Under the pieces are notes generated by a model, which saw nothing but the letters and a program-made list of their open reading frames with translations, was not told the origin of the DNA and did not search any database. DNA of 64,000 nucleotides, taken from NCBI RefSeq assembly GCF_014216315.1, contig NZ_CP045702.1, positions 6,324,001 through 6,388,000 of the forward strand. The letters run 5' to 3'. Shown here piece by piece: positions 1 through 8,880 of this stretch. Within the stretch, counting starts at the first letter, position 1; every line of letters starts with the position of its first letter. The position numbers were made by a program, and so were the translations under genes. Source of the DNA: Streptomyces finlayi. Its GTDB lineage: Bacteria > Actinomycetota > Actinomycetes > Streptomycetales > Streptomycetaceae.

Positions 1-1
1 C

Positions 2-367
2 TACCGGGCGAACTTCGCCGAGGAGCGCTCGGTCTTCGACGACGGCGTCCTCGTGGAGCTCGGCGTCGAGGCGGGGCTCGACCGGGACGAGGTCCTCGCG
101 GTGCTCGCCGATCCCGGTGCGTACGCGGACGACGTCCGGGCCGATGAGCGCGAGGCGTCCGAGCTGGGTGCCAACGGGGTGCCGTTCTTCGTGCTCGACC
201 GGCGGTACGGAATCTCCGGCGGCCAGCCGTCCGAGGTGTTCCTCAAGGCGCTCGAGCAGGCGTGGAAGGACCGTGCCGTCACCGCGCTCACCACGATCGG
301 CGACGACGCGGCGGCCTGCGACGCGGACGGTTCCTGCGAGGTTCCGCAGCCCGAAGCCTCCGTCTGA
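2..367 (+). CDS. DsbA/FrnE-like oxidoreductase, C-terminal part
   Basis: The frame is open from the left edge, so the start and the N-terminal thioredoxin CxxC region lie outside the window. The visible 121 residues include the helical insertion and the closing motif GANGVPFFVLDRRYGISGGQ. This carries the cis-Pro (VPFF) and the GGQP segment typical of the FrnE/DsbA-like family (PF01323), which contains 2-hydroxychromene-2-carboxylate isomerase-like and polyketide-associated proteins. The tail after DRAV is acidic and Cys-containing. A disulfide/thiol redox role is a family inference; the substrate cannot be told from this fragment. Confidence 0.85.
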   Translation, partial: YRANFAEERSVFDDGVLVELGVEAGLDRDEVLAVLADPGAYADDVRADEREASELGANGVPFFVLDRRYGISGGQPSEVFLKALEQAWKDRAVTALTTIGDDAAACDADGSCEVPQPEASV

Positions 368-463
368 GCGTCCCGCCGGCGGCGGTATGCATAAGCGTCC
401 CTTGGGTGTACCCCTTAACTCCTGGCAATTGACTATGAGTTGAGGGGCGCCCAGGGTGGACCT

Positions 464-1525
464 ATGCAGACGATCACGCTCAGCCAAGCGGCAGTCGCCG
501 AGTTCGCTCCGGAGACCACCTACCTCAACACGTCCAGCTGCGGGCTGCTGCCCCGCCGCGCGGCGGAGGCCGTCAAGGCTCTCGTCGACGAGAACGCCGC
601 GGGCACGCGCGGCGGGGCCGGCAGCTTCGACGCCGTGGACGCGGCCCGGGCCGCGTTCGCCCGGCTCGCCGGGGTCCGCCCCGACCGCGTCGCCACCGGC
701 GGTTCGGTCGCCGTCCATGTCGGACTGGTCGCGGCCTCGCTGAAGCCGGGGACCGAGGTCCTCGCGCCCGAAGGCGAGTTCAGCTCCGTGGTGAGCCCGT
801 TCGCGCTCCGCGGCGATCTCCGGATGCGCTACGTCCCGCTGGACGGACTGGCCGACGCCGTGGGGCCCGAGACCGGCCTCGTCGCCTTCTCCGCCGTCCA
901 GTCCGCCGACGGCCGCGTCGCCGACCTCGGTGCCATCCGGTCGGCGGCCGCCGCGCACGGCGCCCGGACGCTGCTCGACGCCTCCCAGTCGGCGGGCTGG
1001 TTCCCGCTGGACGCCGGGGCCTACGACTACACCGTCACCGGCGGCTTCAAGTTCCTCCTCTGCCCCCGCGGCGCCTCGTTCCTCACCATGACCGAGGAGT
1101 CGCAGGCCGCCCTCCCGCCGCTCCACGCGGGCTGGGTCTCCGCCGAGGACCGGTGGAACAGCACGTACGGCCCGGTCGAGCGGCTCGCCTCCACCGCCCG
1201 CGCCTTCGACGAGCCGCCCGCGTTCCTCGCGTACCACGGGGCCGAGCACTCCCTGGGACTGCTGGCGGAGATCGGCGCCGACGCCCTGTACGCCCATGCC
1301 ACCGGGCTCGCGGACCGCTTCCGCGGCGGCCTCGCGGAACTCGGCCACGCGCCCGTTCCTGGCACGTCGGCGATCGTCGCCGTGCCCGGACTCGGCGTGC
1401 GCACAGCGGAGTTGGCGAATGCCGGGATCATGGTCTCGGACCGGGCCGGGAATCTGCGGGCGTCCTTCCACCTCTACAACTCCGAGGCGGACGTGGACCG
1501 GGTGCTGGATGTCCTGGGCGGCTGA
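464..1525 (+). CDS. class V aminotransferase-fold PLP enzyme
   Basis: A 353-residue protein of the cysteine desulfurase/selenocysteine lyase-like branch of the fold-type I PLP enzymes. Near the N-terminus is YLNTSSCGLLP. The cofactor aspartate lies in TLLDASQSAGW and the Schiff-base lysine in GGFKFLLCPRG. The ATG at 464 is preferred because a purine-rich AGGGTGGA lies just upstream; a TTG 24 bases earlier is in frame but has no such site. It is a single gene facing the convergent VOC protein. True desulfurase function is not certain: the mobile-loop catalytic Cys is not obvious, so it may act on another amino acid. Confidence 0.85.
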   Translation: MQTITLSQAAVAEFAPETTYLNTSSCGLLPRRAAEAVKALVDENAAGTRGGAGSFDAVDAARAAFARLAGVRPDRVATGGSVAVHVGLVAASLKPGTEVLAPEGEFSSVVSPFALRGDLRMRYVPLDGLADAVGPETGLVAFSAVQSADGRVADLGAIRSAAAAHGARTLLDASQSAGWFPLDAGAYDYTVTGGFKFLLCPRGASFLTMTEESQAALPPLHAGWVSAEDRWNSTYGPVERLASTARAFDEPPAFLAYHGAEHSLGLLAEIGADALYAHATGLADRFRGGLAELGHAPVPGTSAIVAVPGLGVRTAELANAGIMVSDRAGNLRASFHLYNSEADVDRVLDVLGG

Positions 1526-1564
1526 GGCCGCGAGGAGACCCCAGGAGCACGCGGCCGGAAGCAC

Positions 1565-2575
1565 TCAGCCGAGCGGCGCACCGTGCCACTTCCACGAGGT
1601 GACACGGTCGCGGCCCGGCAGCTCGGCGCGGCCGGTGGACCAGAGCAGGACGGTCCACCGGTCCTCGTCGGCCGGGGCGTCGGGGAAGAGCCGGGCCAGC
1701 ACCCGGTCGCAGAGGTCCCGGGGCGGGGTCCAGGTGAGCGACAGGCCCTCGGCGATGTCGTGGGTGTGCACCAGCGTCTCCACGATGCCCATCGCCGCGA
1801 AGCCCTCCGCGTCGGAGACGCCGTACCCGTGGTACGAGCGCACCTCCGGAGCCGTCGTACGCACCATCGCCGACAGCAGCGCGCCGCTCGCCTCCAGCGT
1901 CTGGAGCAGCCCGGCGGTTCCCGCCACCGGGTCCGCGAAGACCGCGTTCCAGGGCCCGCCCTCGCGCTCCGGTGCCCAGCGGAAGGGAACCTCGCCCTCC
2001 ATCGGCGGCTTGCGCGGACCGAGCTGGACGGCGTACGCGAAGAGGTCGTCGCTCAGATGCTCCACGGTCTCCCAGCAGTCCCAGTCCAACGACCCTGCCG
2101 GGATACGCCAGTTGTCCGCCGGGGACTTCGCGAGGGTGTCGACAGCGAGCCGCACCGCCAGCGTGACGTCGTCCGCGGTGACCGGCAGCCTGGTACCGCT
2201 GAGCCGGGCCCGTTCGGCGGCGCCGCACTCCACACAGAACTCGTTGCCCTCCGGGTCGGCCAGTGTCGCCCAGCCGCGCCCGTTAGGCTTGCGGTGATCG
2301 CCGGCCATCGTGGCGCCGAGCGCCAGCAGCCGCTCCACCTCCTCGTCCCGCGTGCGGTCGTCGGGCTGGATGTCGAGGTGGAGACGGTTCTTGGTGCTCT
2401 TCGGCTCGGGCACGGAGATGAACAGCAGGGCGGCGCCCGGGGCTTCGACGAGCGCCTCGGGGTCACCGGGCTCGTCCTCGTCGGACACCTTGCTGCCCAG
2501 CACCCCGGCCCAGAACGTCGCCAGCTCGTAGGCGTCGGCGCAGTCGATGGTGATGTGGCGTACATGTGAAGTCAT
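1565..2575 (-). CDS. VOC domain fused to a DinB/maleylpyruvate isomerase-like domain
   Basis: About 336 residues in two parts. Residues 1-115 are a glyoxalase-like VOC domain (HVRHITIDCADAYELATFW, ending in DPEGNEFCVE). Residues about 130-336 resemble the mycothiol-dependent maleylpyruvate isomerase/DinB four-helix fold, with the WDCWETVEHLSDDLFAYA helix and a VHTHDIAEGL helix carrying candidate metal-binding histidines. The ATG at 2575 is chosen over an in-frame GTG at 2584 because GTGGAG sits just ahead of it. Possibly a metal-dependent thiol transferase or resistance-type enzyme; the substrate is unknown. Confidence 0.8.
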   Translation of the reverse strand: MTSHVRHITIDCADAYELATFWAGVLGSKVSDEDEPGDPEALVEAPGAALLFISVPEPKSTKNRLHLDIQPDDRTRDEEVERLLALGATMAGDHRKPNGRGWATLADPEGNEFCVECGAAERARLSGTRLPVTADDVTLAVRLAVDTLAKSPADNWRIPAGSLDWDCWETVEHLSDDLFAYAVQLGPRKPPMEGEVPFRWAPEREGGPWNAVFADPVAGTAGLLQTLEASGALLSAMVRTTAPEVRSYHGYGVSDAEGFAAMGIVETLVHTHDIAEGLSLTWTPPRDLCDRVLARLFPDAPADEDRWTVLLWSTGRAELPGRDRVTSWKWHGAPLG

Positions 2576-2672
2576 GGGCTCCACTGTCGCGTTACGGGGT
2601 GTGCCCGGTCCAGTCGATTCGGACGGCAGGCCGGGCGGAGGCGCAGGCCCCCGCCCGGACGATGACCACGTC

Positions 2673-3566
2673 TCACTTCACCGGAGTGAAGTCCCGCGCC
2701 CCGATGAACTCCGGGCGGCGGACCGGAGCCGCGAAGGGCTCCTGTGCCGTGTTCTCCACGCTGTTGAAGACGATGAACACGTTGCTGCGCGGGTACGGGG
2801 TGATGTTGTCCCCCGAGCCGTGCATGCAGTTGCAGTCGAACCAGGTCGCCGAACCGGCCGCACCCGTGAAGAGCTTGATGCCGTGCCGGTCGGCCATCTT
2901 GGTCAGCGCCTCTTCGGACGGGGTGCCGGCGTCCTGCATCTGGAGGGACTTCTTGTAGTTGTCCCGCGGTGTCGCGCCCGCGCAGCCGAGGAACGACTTG
3001 TGCGAACCGGGCATGATCATCAGCCCGCCGTTGGTGTCGTAGTTCTCGGTCAGCGCGATCGAGACGGACACGGTCCGCATGTTCGGCAGGCCGTCCTCGG
3101 CGTGCCAGGTCTCGAAGTCGGAGTGCCAGTAGAAGCCCGAAGCCCCGAAGCCCGGCTTGACGTTGATCCGTGACTGGTGGACGTACACGTCCGAGCCGAG
3201 GATCTGGCGGGCCCGGCCCACCACGCGCTCGTCGCTGACCAGCCGGGCGAAGACCTCGCTGATCCGGTGGACCTCGAAGACGGAACGCACCTGCTGCGAC
3301 TTCGGCTCGACGATGGACCGCTCGTCGGCCCGCACCACCGGATCGCTGATCAGCCGGTTCAGCTCCGCGTGGTAGACGGCGACCTCGTCCGGCGTGATCA
3401 GCTGATCGACGGTGAGGAATCCGTCCCTTTCGAACCCCTGGAGGTCCTTCGCGGCGACCGGCCCGGCTGCGCCGGGCGCGGACCAGATGACCGGGTCCTG
3501 GCGGGGAGTGGTCATCTCGGCGGCGCCGCGCGATGGGTACAGGTCTGCGCGTACTTCAGTGGTCAT
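2673..3566 (-). CDS. ectD: ectoine hydroxylase EctD
   Basis: A 297-residue non-heme Fe(II)/2-oxoglutarate dioxygenase converting ectoine to 5-hydroxyectoine, a compatible solute. The EctD signature is visible: the HxD iron motif in GFYWHSDFETWHAEDGLPNMR (H148, D150) and the distal histidine in CNCMHGSGDN (H249). Length matches the family. It starts 3 bases after the ectC stop and is the last gene of ectABCD, so synthesis should end in hydroxyectoine. In S. coelicolor the orthologous operon is SCO1864-1867 (from memory). Confidence 0.97.
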   Translation of the reverse strand: MTTEVRADLYPSRGAAEMTTPRQDPVIWSAPGAAGPVAAKDLQGFERDGFLTVDQLITPDEVAVYHAELNRLISDPVVRADERSIVEPKSQQVRSVFEVHRISEVFARLVSDERVVGRARQILGSDVYVHQSRINVKPGFGASGFYWHSDFETWHAEDGLPNMRTVSVSIALTENYDTNGGLMIMPGSHKSFLGCAGATPRDNYKKSLQMQDAGTPSEEALTKMADRHGIKLFTGAAGSATWFDCNCMHGSGDNITPYPRSNVFIVFNSVENTAQEPFAAPVRRPEFIGARDFTPVK

Positions 3567-3569
3567 GGT

Positions 3570-3968
3570 TCAGGCCTCCTCGGTCAGCAGCGGATAGACA
3601 CCGTTCTCGTCGTGGTCCTCCCGTCCGGTGACGGGAGGGTTGAAGACACAGACGCAGCGGAAGTCGGTCTTGGGCCGCAGCGTGTGGTGCTCGTGTCCGT
3701 CCAGCAGGTACATCGTGCCGGGGGAGATCCAGTGCGTCTCGCCGGTCTCGTCGTTGGTGAGTTCGGCCTCGCCCTCGGTGCACAGCACGGCCTCGACGTG
3801 GTTCGCGTACCACATCGACGTTTCCGTGCCGGCGTACAGCACGGTCTCGTGGAGCGAGAAGCCCACCTTCTCCTTGGCGAGCACGATGCGCTTGCTCTCC
3901 CAGGTGCCGGAGGCGGCCTTCACATGCCGGTCGGTGTTCTCGATGTCACTGAACGATCGGACGATCAC
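3570..3968 (-). CDS. ectC: L-ectoine synthase EctC
   Basis: A 132-residue cupin-fold hydro-lyase that cyclises N-gamma-acetyl-diaminobutyrate to ectoine. It starts MIVRSFSDIENTDRHVKA and carries the cupin core ending in YLLDGHEHHTLRP, with a family-typical length. GTG start at 3968. It is third in the ectABCD operon, about 60 bases after ectB and 3 bases before ectD, so co-transcription is almost certain. Confidence 0.97.
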   Translation of the reverse strand: MIVRSFSDIENTDRHVKAASGTWESKRIVLAKEKVGFSLHETVLYAGTETSMWYANHVEAVLCTEGEAELTNDETGETHWISPGTMYLLDGHEHHTLRPKTDFRCVCVFNPPVTGREDHDENGVYPLLTEEA

Positions 3969-4031
3969 GGTGGGTTGATGCCTTTCTCTCTGCGGTGGTG
4001 CTTCTTCGGGCCAGGCCCGGGTCTCCCCGGG

Positions 4032-5300
4032 TCAGGCGGTCTCACGGACGCAGCGGGCCAGCGTGCGCAGGCCCTCGTCCAGCTCCTCGGTGGTGATGGT
4101 CAGCGGCGGCAGCAGCTTCACGACCTCGCTCTGCGGACCCGAGGTCTCCAGCAGCAGCCCCAGCTCGAAGGCGCGGGCGCAGACCGCCGTGGCGCGCGTG
4201 TTGTCGGAGAACTCCAGGCCCCAGACCAGCCCGCGGCCACGGAACTGTCCGCCGGCCGACGGGTTCTCGTCGCAGATCGCCAGCAGCGCCTGCTCGACCT
4301 GTTCGCCGCGCGCCAGGGTCTGCTTCTCCATCTGGCCGTCCGCCCAGTAGGCGTCGAGCGTGGCGGTGGCGGTGACGAAGGCCGGGTTGTTGCCGCGGAA
4401 GGTGCCGTTGTGCTCGCCCGGCTCCCAGATGTCCAGCTCCGGCTTGAACAGGCAGAGCGACATGGGCATCCCGTAGCCGCTGATCGACTTGGACAGCGTC
4501 ACGATGTCCGGGGTGATCCCGGCCTCCTCGAACGAGAAGAAGCCGCCGGTCCGGCCGCAGCCCATCTGGATGTCGTCCACGATCAGCAGCATGTCCTGGC
4601 GGTGGCACAGTTCCTGGAGCGCGCGCAGCCACTCGGCACGGGCGACGTTGATGCCGCCCTCGCCCTGGACGGTCTCCACGATCACCGCGGCCGGCTTGTT
4701 GAGCCCGGAGCCCTGGTCCTCCAGCAGCCGCTCGAACCAGAGGAAGTCCGGCACGGTGCCGTCGAAGTAGTTGTCGAACGGCATCGGTGTGCCGTGCACC
4801 AGCGGGATGCCGGCGCCGGCCCGCTTGAAGGCGTTGCCGGTGACGGCCAGCGAGCCGAGCGACATGCCGTGGAAGGCGTTGGTGAACGAGACGACGGACT
4901 CGCGGCCCTTGACCTTACGGGCCAGTTTCAGTGCCGCCTCGACGGCGTTGGTGCCGGTCGGGCCGGGGAACATCACCTTGTACGGCAGGTCGCGCGGGCG
5001 CAGGATCACGTTCTGGAAGGTCTCCAGGAAGGCGCGCTTGGCGGTGGTGGCCATGTCCAGGCCGTGGGTGATTCCGTCGCGCTCGATGTAGTCGATCAGC
5101 GCGCGTTTCAGCACCGGGTTGTTGTGGCCGTAGTTGAGTGAACCGGCACCGGCGAAGAAGTCGAGGTACGAGTGGCCGTCCTCGTCCGTCAGCCGGGCGC
5201 CCTGCGCACGGTCGAAGACCGTCGGCCAGCCGCGGCAGTAGCTCCGTACTTCCGATTCCAGGGTCTCGAAGACGCTAAGGGCGGGCGGGGTGATGGTCAC
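4032..5300 (-). CDS. ectB: L-2,4-diaminobutyrate transaminase EctB
   Basis: A 422-residue class III aminotransferase that makes L-2,4-diaminobutyrate from aspartate semialdehyde and glutamate, the first committed step to ectoine. Visible motifs are the cofactor loop GPTGTNAVEAALKLARK, NAFHG, VDDIQMGCGRTG and the Schiff-base lysine in TLSKSISGYG (K271). The GTG start at 5300 has a strong AGGAGA upstream. It is second in the operon, after a gap of about 100 bases from ectA. Confidence 0.97.
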   Translation of the reverse strand: MTITPPALSVFETLESEVRSYCRGWPTVFDRAQGARLTDEDGHSYLDFFAGAGSLNYGHNNPVLKRALIDYIERDGITHGLDMATTAKRAFLETFQNVILRPRDLPYKVMFPGPTGTNAVEAALKLARKVKGRESVVSFTNAFHGMSLGSLAVTGNAFKRAGAGIPLVHGTPMPFDNYFDGTVPDFLWFERLLEDQGSGLNKPAAVIVETVQGEGGINVARAEWLRALQELCHRQDMLLIVDDIQMGCGRTGGFFSFEEAGITPDIVTLSKSISGYGMPMSLCLFKPELDIWEPGEHNGTFRGNNPAFVTATATLDAYWADGQMEKQTLARGEQVEQALLAICDENPSAGGQFRGRGLVWGLEFSDNTRATAVCARAFELGLLLETSGPQSEVVKLLPPLTITTEELDEGLRTLARCVRETA

Positions 5301-5399
5301 AGCGGATCTCCTGCGTGAGAGGGGGTGGTGTGACGGGCTGCGCTCGGCGGGGCACAGGTGGTGCGCTCGGCATGGAGCCCGGGGCGCTCGGGGTAGCGC

Positions 5400-5930
5400 T
5401 CAGGTGTGGAACGGTCCGATGCGGTGAAGCACTTCCGGCAGGTGTGTTCCCTCGGGGAACAGCCCGCCGTCGAAGAGCACCTCGCGCTCCAGGCCCACGT
5501 CGTGACGGTGCGCGTACGAGGTGAACAGGCGGCCGGACGCGGTGTTGTCCGGGGTGATGGTCGTCTCGACCGAGACGAGTCCCTGGTCGGTGGCGACCCG
5601 CGCGGTGAGCGCGTCCAGCAGGGAGGCGGCCAGCCCCTTCCCGCGGTGTGCCTGGTCGACGGCCACCTGCCAGATGACGAGCGTCTGTGGGCGGTCCGGG
5701 CGGATGTATCCCGTCACGAAGGCGATGGCGTCGCCGTTCTCGTCCCGGGCGACCACCGAGGTCGCCGCGAAGTCACGGCACCACAGCAGGTAGCTGTACG
5801 AGGAGTTGAGGTCCAGGACCTCGGAGTCGCGGGCGATGCGCCAGATCGCGGCTCCGTCCTCCACTCGGGGGGTGTCGATTCTGAGGAATTCGCTTCGGGC
5901 ACTTGCAAAATCTGCTGGTGCGGTGGTCAT
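5400..5930 (-). CDS. ectA: L-2,4-diaminobutyrate acetyltransferase EctA
   Basis: A 176-residue GNAT acetyltransferase using acetyl-CoA to make N-gamma-acetyl-diaminobutyrate. The acetyl-CoA loop is in VDQAHRGKGLAASLLDAL and the substrate segment is LDLNSSYSYLLWCRDFAAT. The open frame extends 51 codons further upstream, but that stretch is AT-rich and non-homologous, so the ATG at 5930 is chosen. No Shine-Dalgarno is seen before it. It leads the ectABCD operon. Confidence 0.96.
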   Translation of the reverse strand: MTTAPADFASARSEFLRIDTPRVEDGAAIWRIARDSEVLDLNSSYSYLLWCRDFAATSVVARDENGDAIAFVTGYIRPDRPQTLVIWQVAVDQAHRGKGLAASLLDALTARVATDQGLVSVETTITPDNTASGRLFTSYAHRHDVGLEREVLFDGGLFPEGTHLPEVLHRIGPFHT

Positions 5931-5966
5931 GCGAATTGAATTTACCCAGCAAAAATCCAAATTGCA
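5931..5966 (-). promoter_or_regulatory. possible ectABCD promoter giving a leaderless start
   Basis: Read on the minus strand, this unusually AT-rich stretch contains TAAATT whose end lies 8 bases before the ectA ATG, with no purine-rich ribosome site between. If TAAATT is the -10 element, transcription would begin at or next to the ATG. A -35 hexamer is not clear. This is inference from spacing only. Confidence 0.3.
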
Positions 5967-6191
5967 TCGAGGTAAGGGGTTGGGTGAGAGGCGCGTATGT
6001 GTTATCGCGCGGGTGCGTGCCTTCGTGCGAAACGGTGTCGATTTCTCACAATTTCGCCTGGATTTATCCGACATAACGCCCACTATGTGGAGTCGGTCAC
6101 AGGGTTGTAACTCTCGCGGGACGTGTCCGAATCGCGAAGATCTCCCTTGTCGAAGCTCTCGCGTTTAGGGTTAGGGAAAGCGGGCAGAAGA

Positions 6192-6229
6192 ATGCGGGGA
6201 GCTGCTCTCGATAAGGCAGCTCCCCGCAT
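6192..6229 (-). terminator. intrinsic terminator hairpin
   Basis: A perfect 14-bp inverted repeat (ATGCGGGGAGCTGC and its complement) around a 10-base loop. It lies 17 bases beyond the stop of the minus-strand aminotransferase and is followed on that strand by TTCTTCTG. It separates that gene from the ect promoter region. Confidence 0.75.
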
Positions 6230-6246
6230 GGGTGAATTCTTCTGGA

Positions 6247-7353
6247 TTATTCGCTCGGCCAGGTTTCCGATACGGCCTTCCGGGCAGCCTCGATATCGAC
6301 CTGCCTGCCGTGGTCGGCCAGTGCCGACCCCAGAGCGGCGAGCGAGGACAGCACCACGCCCCGCGTCGCGTCCACACCGTAGTGATTGACCCGGATCATC
6401 TCCTTTGACAGCGGCCCGCCCCCCGCGATCAGCGGCAGCGACGGGTCGGCCGCGAGCGCCCCCGCGACCAGCGAGGCGGCGTCGACGCCTGCCGGCGAGC
6501 GCAGGGTCGTGGCGACCGGCGCCGCGTCGCGTGCGTCCTCGACGTACGGCCGCAGACCCCCGCCGAGCGCCAGGGCGCCCGCGCGGGTCGCCGCCGCCGC
6601 CGAGGCGTGGCGGGCCATCACCGTGTCCAGGCCCTCGTTCTCGATCCGCTCCACGCAGGCTTCCAGCGCCAGCATCTCCAGCTGCGCGGGCGCGTGGAGC
6701 AGCGCGGTGCGGCCGCCGTCGATCCAGCGCTCCTTCCAGTCCAGGAGCGAGAGGTAGGACCGGCGCGGCGCCTGCGGGTTGGCTGCGATGCGCTCCCAGG
6801 CACGTTCGCTCACCGACACCGCGGACACCCCGGCGGGCCCGCCCATGGCCTTCTGCGCGCCGATCACGCACAGGTCGACGCCCCAGGCGTCCGGCAGCAG
6901 CGGCTCGGCGCCCACCGAGGCGACGGCGTCCAGCATGAACAGCGCCCCGTGCGCCCGGACCACCTCGCCGATCTCCGCGACCGGGTTGGTGTTGCCGGTG
7001 GCCGCCTCGGCGTGGACCAGCGAGACGAAGTCGATCCCGGGATGCCCGGCCAGCGCCCGCGCGACCTGGTCCGCCGTCACCGCCGTGTGGAAGGGCACCG
7101 CCAGATCGACGACCTCGGCCCCGCAGTCCCGCAGCCAGTTGCCGAAGGTCTGCCCGTAGGGGCCCGTGACGATGTTCAGCGCGGTCGAACCGGGCCGGGC
7201 GCCGCTCCGGATGCAGCCTTCGAGGGGCAGCAGCGCCTCGCCCTGCATGATCACGACGTCCGCCCGCGTGGCGAGGAGGCCGGCCACCCGCCGCTCGACG
7301 GCCGCGAAGTGCGCGGCGGTGAGCGGGGCGAGGTCGAGGAAGGGGTGGGTCAC
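6247..7353 (-). CDS. alanine-glyoxylate aminotransferase-like PLP enzyme
   Basis: About 368 residues of the AGT/serine-pyruvate/pyridoxamine-pyruvate aminotransferase group (fold type I, class V). Visible are TGPYGQTFGNWL, the cofactor aspartate in ALFMLDAVASVGAEP and the probable Schiff-base lysine in CVIGAQKAMGGPAGVS. The C-terminus carries NHYGVDATRGVVLSSL, like family members that bind the substrate carboxylate through Arg. GTG at 7353 is preferred because GAAGAGAG lies upstream; a longer GTG at 7392 lacks a ribosome site. It is divergent from the amidohydrolase and is not linked to ect. Confidence 0.85.
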   Translation of the reverse strand: MTHPFLDLAPLTAAHFAAVERRVAGLLATRADVVIMQGEALLPLEGCIRSGARPGSTALNIVTGPYGQTFGNWLRDCGAEVVDLAVPFHTAVTADQVARALAGHPGIDFVSLVHAEAATGNTNPVAEIGEVVRAHGALFMLDAVASVGAEPLLPDAWGVDLCVIGAQKAMGGPAGVSAVSVSERAWERIAANPQAPRRSYLSLLDWKERWIDGGRTALLHAPAQLEMLALEACVERIENEGLDTVMARHASAAAATRAGALALGGGLRPYVEDARDAAPVATTLRSPAGVDAASLVAGALAADPSLPLIAGGGPLSKEMIRVNHYGVDATRGVVLSSLAALGSALADHGRQVDIEAARKAVSETWPSE

Positions 7354-7457
7354 GGTGCTGCTCTCTTCGGATCGGTCAGGGGTTCGGCGCACGGTCGGCC
7401 GACCGCGTACGAACAGTGCTTGGCCGAGCCTACCGAGGGCCTCGTACAGTGCCGCCT

Positions 7458-8558
7458 ATGAGCGATCACGAAGAGCCGCAGGTCCTGCGGGTGAAGGGGC
7501 GGGTGCTCGTCGGCCCGGACGAGGTCCGGGACGAACTGTGGGCCGTCGGCGGGCGGATCTCGTACGAGCGGCCGCCCGGCGCGGACGACGCGGTGACCGT
7601 CACCGGCTGGGTGCTGCCAGGCCTGGTGGACGCGCACTGCCACGTCGGACTCGACCGCCACGGCCCCGTCGACGAGGCGACCAGCGAGAAGCAGGCGCTC
7701 GCCGACCGGGAGGCCGGCACGCTGCTCATCAGGGACGCCGGGTCACCCTCCGACACGCGCTGGATCGACGGCCGCGAAGACCTGCCGAAGATCATCAGGG
7801 CCGGCCGCCACATCGCCAGGACCCGTAGGTACATCCGCAACTACGCCCATGAGATCGAGCCCGGCGACCTCGTCGCGTACGTCGCGCGGGAGGCCCGGCG
7901 CGGCGACGGCTGGGTGAAGCTGGTGGGCGACTGGATCGACCGGGACGCCGGGGACCTGACGGCGTGCTGGCCGCGCGGCGAGGTCGAGGCGGCCATCGCC
8001 GAGGCGCACCGGCTGGGGGCCCGGGTCACGGCCCACTGCTTCGCCGAGGCGGCGCTGCGCGACCTCGTGGAGGCCGGGATCGACTGCATCGAGCATGCGA
8101 CGGGGCTGACCGAGGACACCATCCCGCTCTTCGCCGAACGCGGAGTGGCGATCGTCCCGACCCTGGTCAACATCGCCACGTTCCCGGACCTGGCGGCGGG
8201 CGGCGAGGCGAAGTTCCCCCGGTGGTCGGCCCATATGCGCCGGCTGTACGAGCGCCGCTACGACACGGTGCGCGCCGCCTACGACGCGGGCATCCCGGTC
8301 TTCGTCGGCACGGACGCGGGAGGGTCGCTGGCCCACGGCCTGGTCGCCGAGGAGGTCGCCGAACTGGTGAAGGCGGGCATCCCCGCCCTCGACGCGCTCT
8401 CGGCGACGGCCTGGGGCGCCCGGCAGTGGCTCGGCCGGCCTGTCCTGGAGGAGGGCGCCCCGGCCGACCTCGTGGTGTACGACGAGGATCCGCGTGCGGA
8501 TGTACGGGTGCTGGCGGCGCCCCGCAGGATCGTGCTGAACGGGCGCGTGACCGGCTGA
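7458..8558 (+). CDS. amidohydrolase family protein
   Basis: A 366-residue metal-dependent hydrolase of the imidazolonepropionase/prolidase-like branch. The N-terminal metal motif is GLVDAHCHVGLD. Further metal ligands are in RVTAHCFAEAA and CIEHATGL, and the catalytic aspartate is in VFVGTDAGGSLAHG. The C-terminal GAPADLVVYDEDPRADVRVL closes the small beta domain. The ATG at 7458 is used; the open frame runs 14 codons further upstream without similarity. Substrate unknown; a cyclic amide or dipeptide is plausible. Confidence 0.9.
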   Translation: MSDHEEPQVLRVKGRVLVGPDEVRDELWAVGGRISYERPPGADDAVTVTGWVLPGLVDAHCHVGLDRHGPVDEATSEKQALADREAGTLLIRDAGSPSDTRWIDGREDLPKIIRAGRHIARTRRYIRNYAHEIEPGDLVAYVAREARRGDGWVKLVGDWIDRDAGDLTACWPRGEVEAAIAEAHRLGARVTAHCFAEAALRDLVEAGIDCIEHATGLTEDTIPLFAERGVAIVPTLVNIATFPDLAAGGEAKFPRWSAHMRRLYERRYDTVRAAYDAGIPVFVGTDAGGSLAHGLVAEEVAELVKAGIPALDALSATAWGARQWLGRPVLEEGAPADLVVYDEDPRADVRVLAAPRRIVLNGRVTG

Positions 8559-8880
8559 AACGATGATCGGGCCGGGTGTGGCGCCGTGTTGACAGTCTGT
8601 GACCTGGGCGGCCCCGGGGCGTTGGAACACTTCTGTGCGCACCCCGCCCGTCAACTGACCCACCTCCGGCGCTCCGTGAAACGGGTGACTCCAGGGAACG
8701 CGCGTGCCGAGGGAATCGAATACACACACGGAAACCCCCCTTTGGGGTGAACTCACGTCAGGTGTCCGCACGTTCACCCTCTGTGCGCAAGGATTCACGG
8801 AGTCGAGGCCATCGGCGCCCGCGATGTCCCCCATTGGGCGGCGCCGGTGGCTCCATGTCTCTTGTGGGGGTTCCACCATC
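8559..8880 (+). other. intergenic region upstream of the LAETG protein
   Basis: About 320 bases without a convincing gene. An open frame enters from 8704 in the LAETG protein frame but looks non-coding. The segment includes a CCCCCCTTTGGGG inverted repeat near 8736 and GTGGGGG close to 8864, which could act as ribosome site for a TTG at 8881. No clear promoter can be assigned. Confidence 0.4.

Noticed and set aside
440..463. TTG start for the class V aminotransferase
   Set aside because: No ribosome site before 440, whereas AGGGTGGA precedes the ATG at 464.
3177..5141. 654-aa open frame antisense to ectD, ectC and ectB
   Set aside because: It covers three well-recognised genes on the other strand, has no domain and exists because GC-rich codons leave few stops in the antisense frame.
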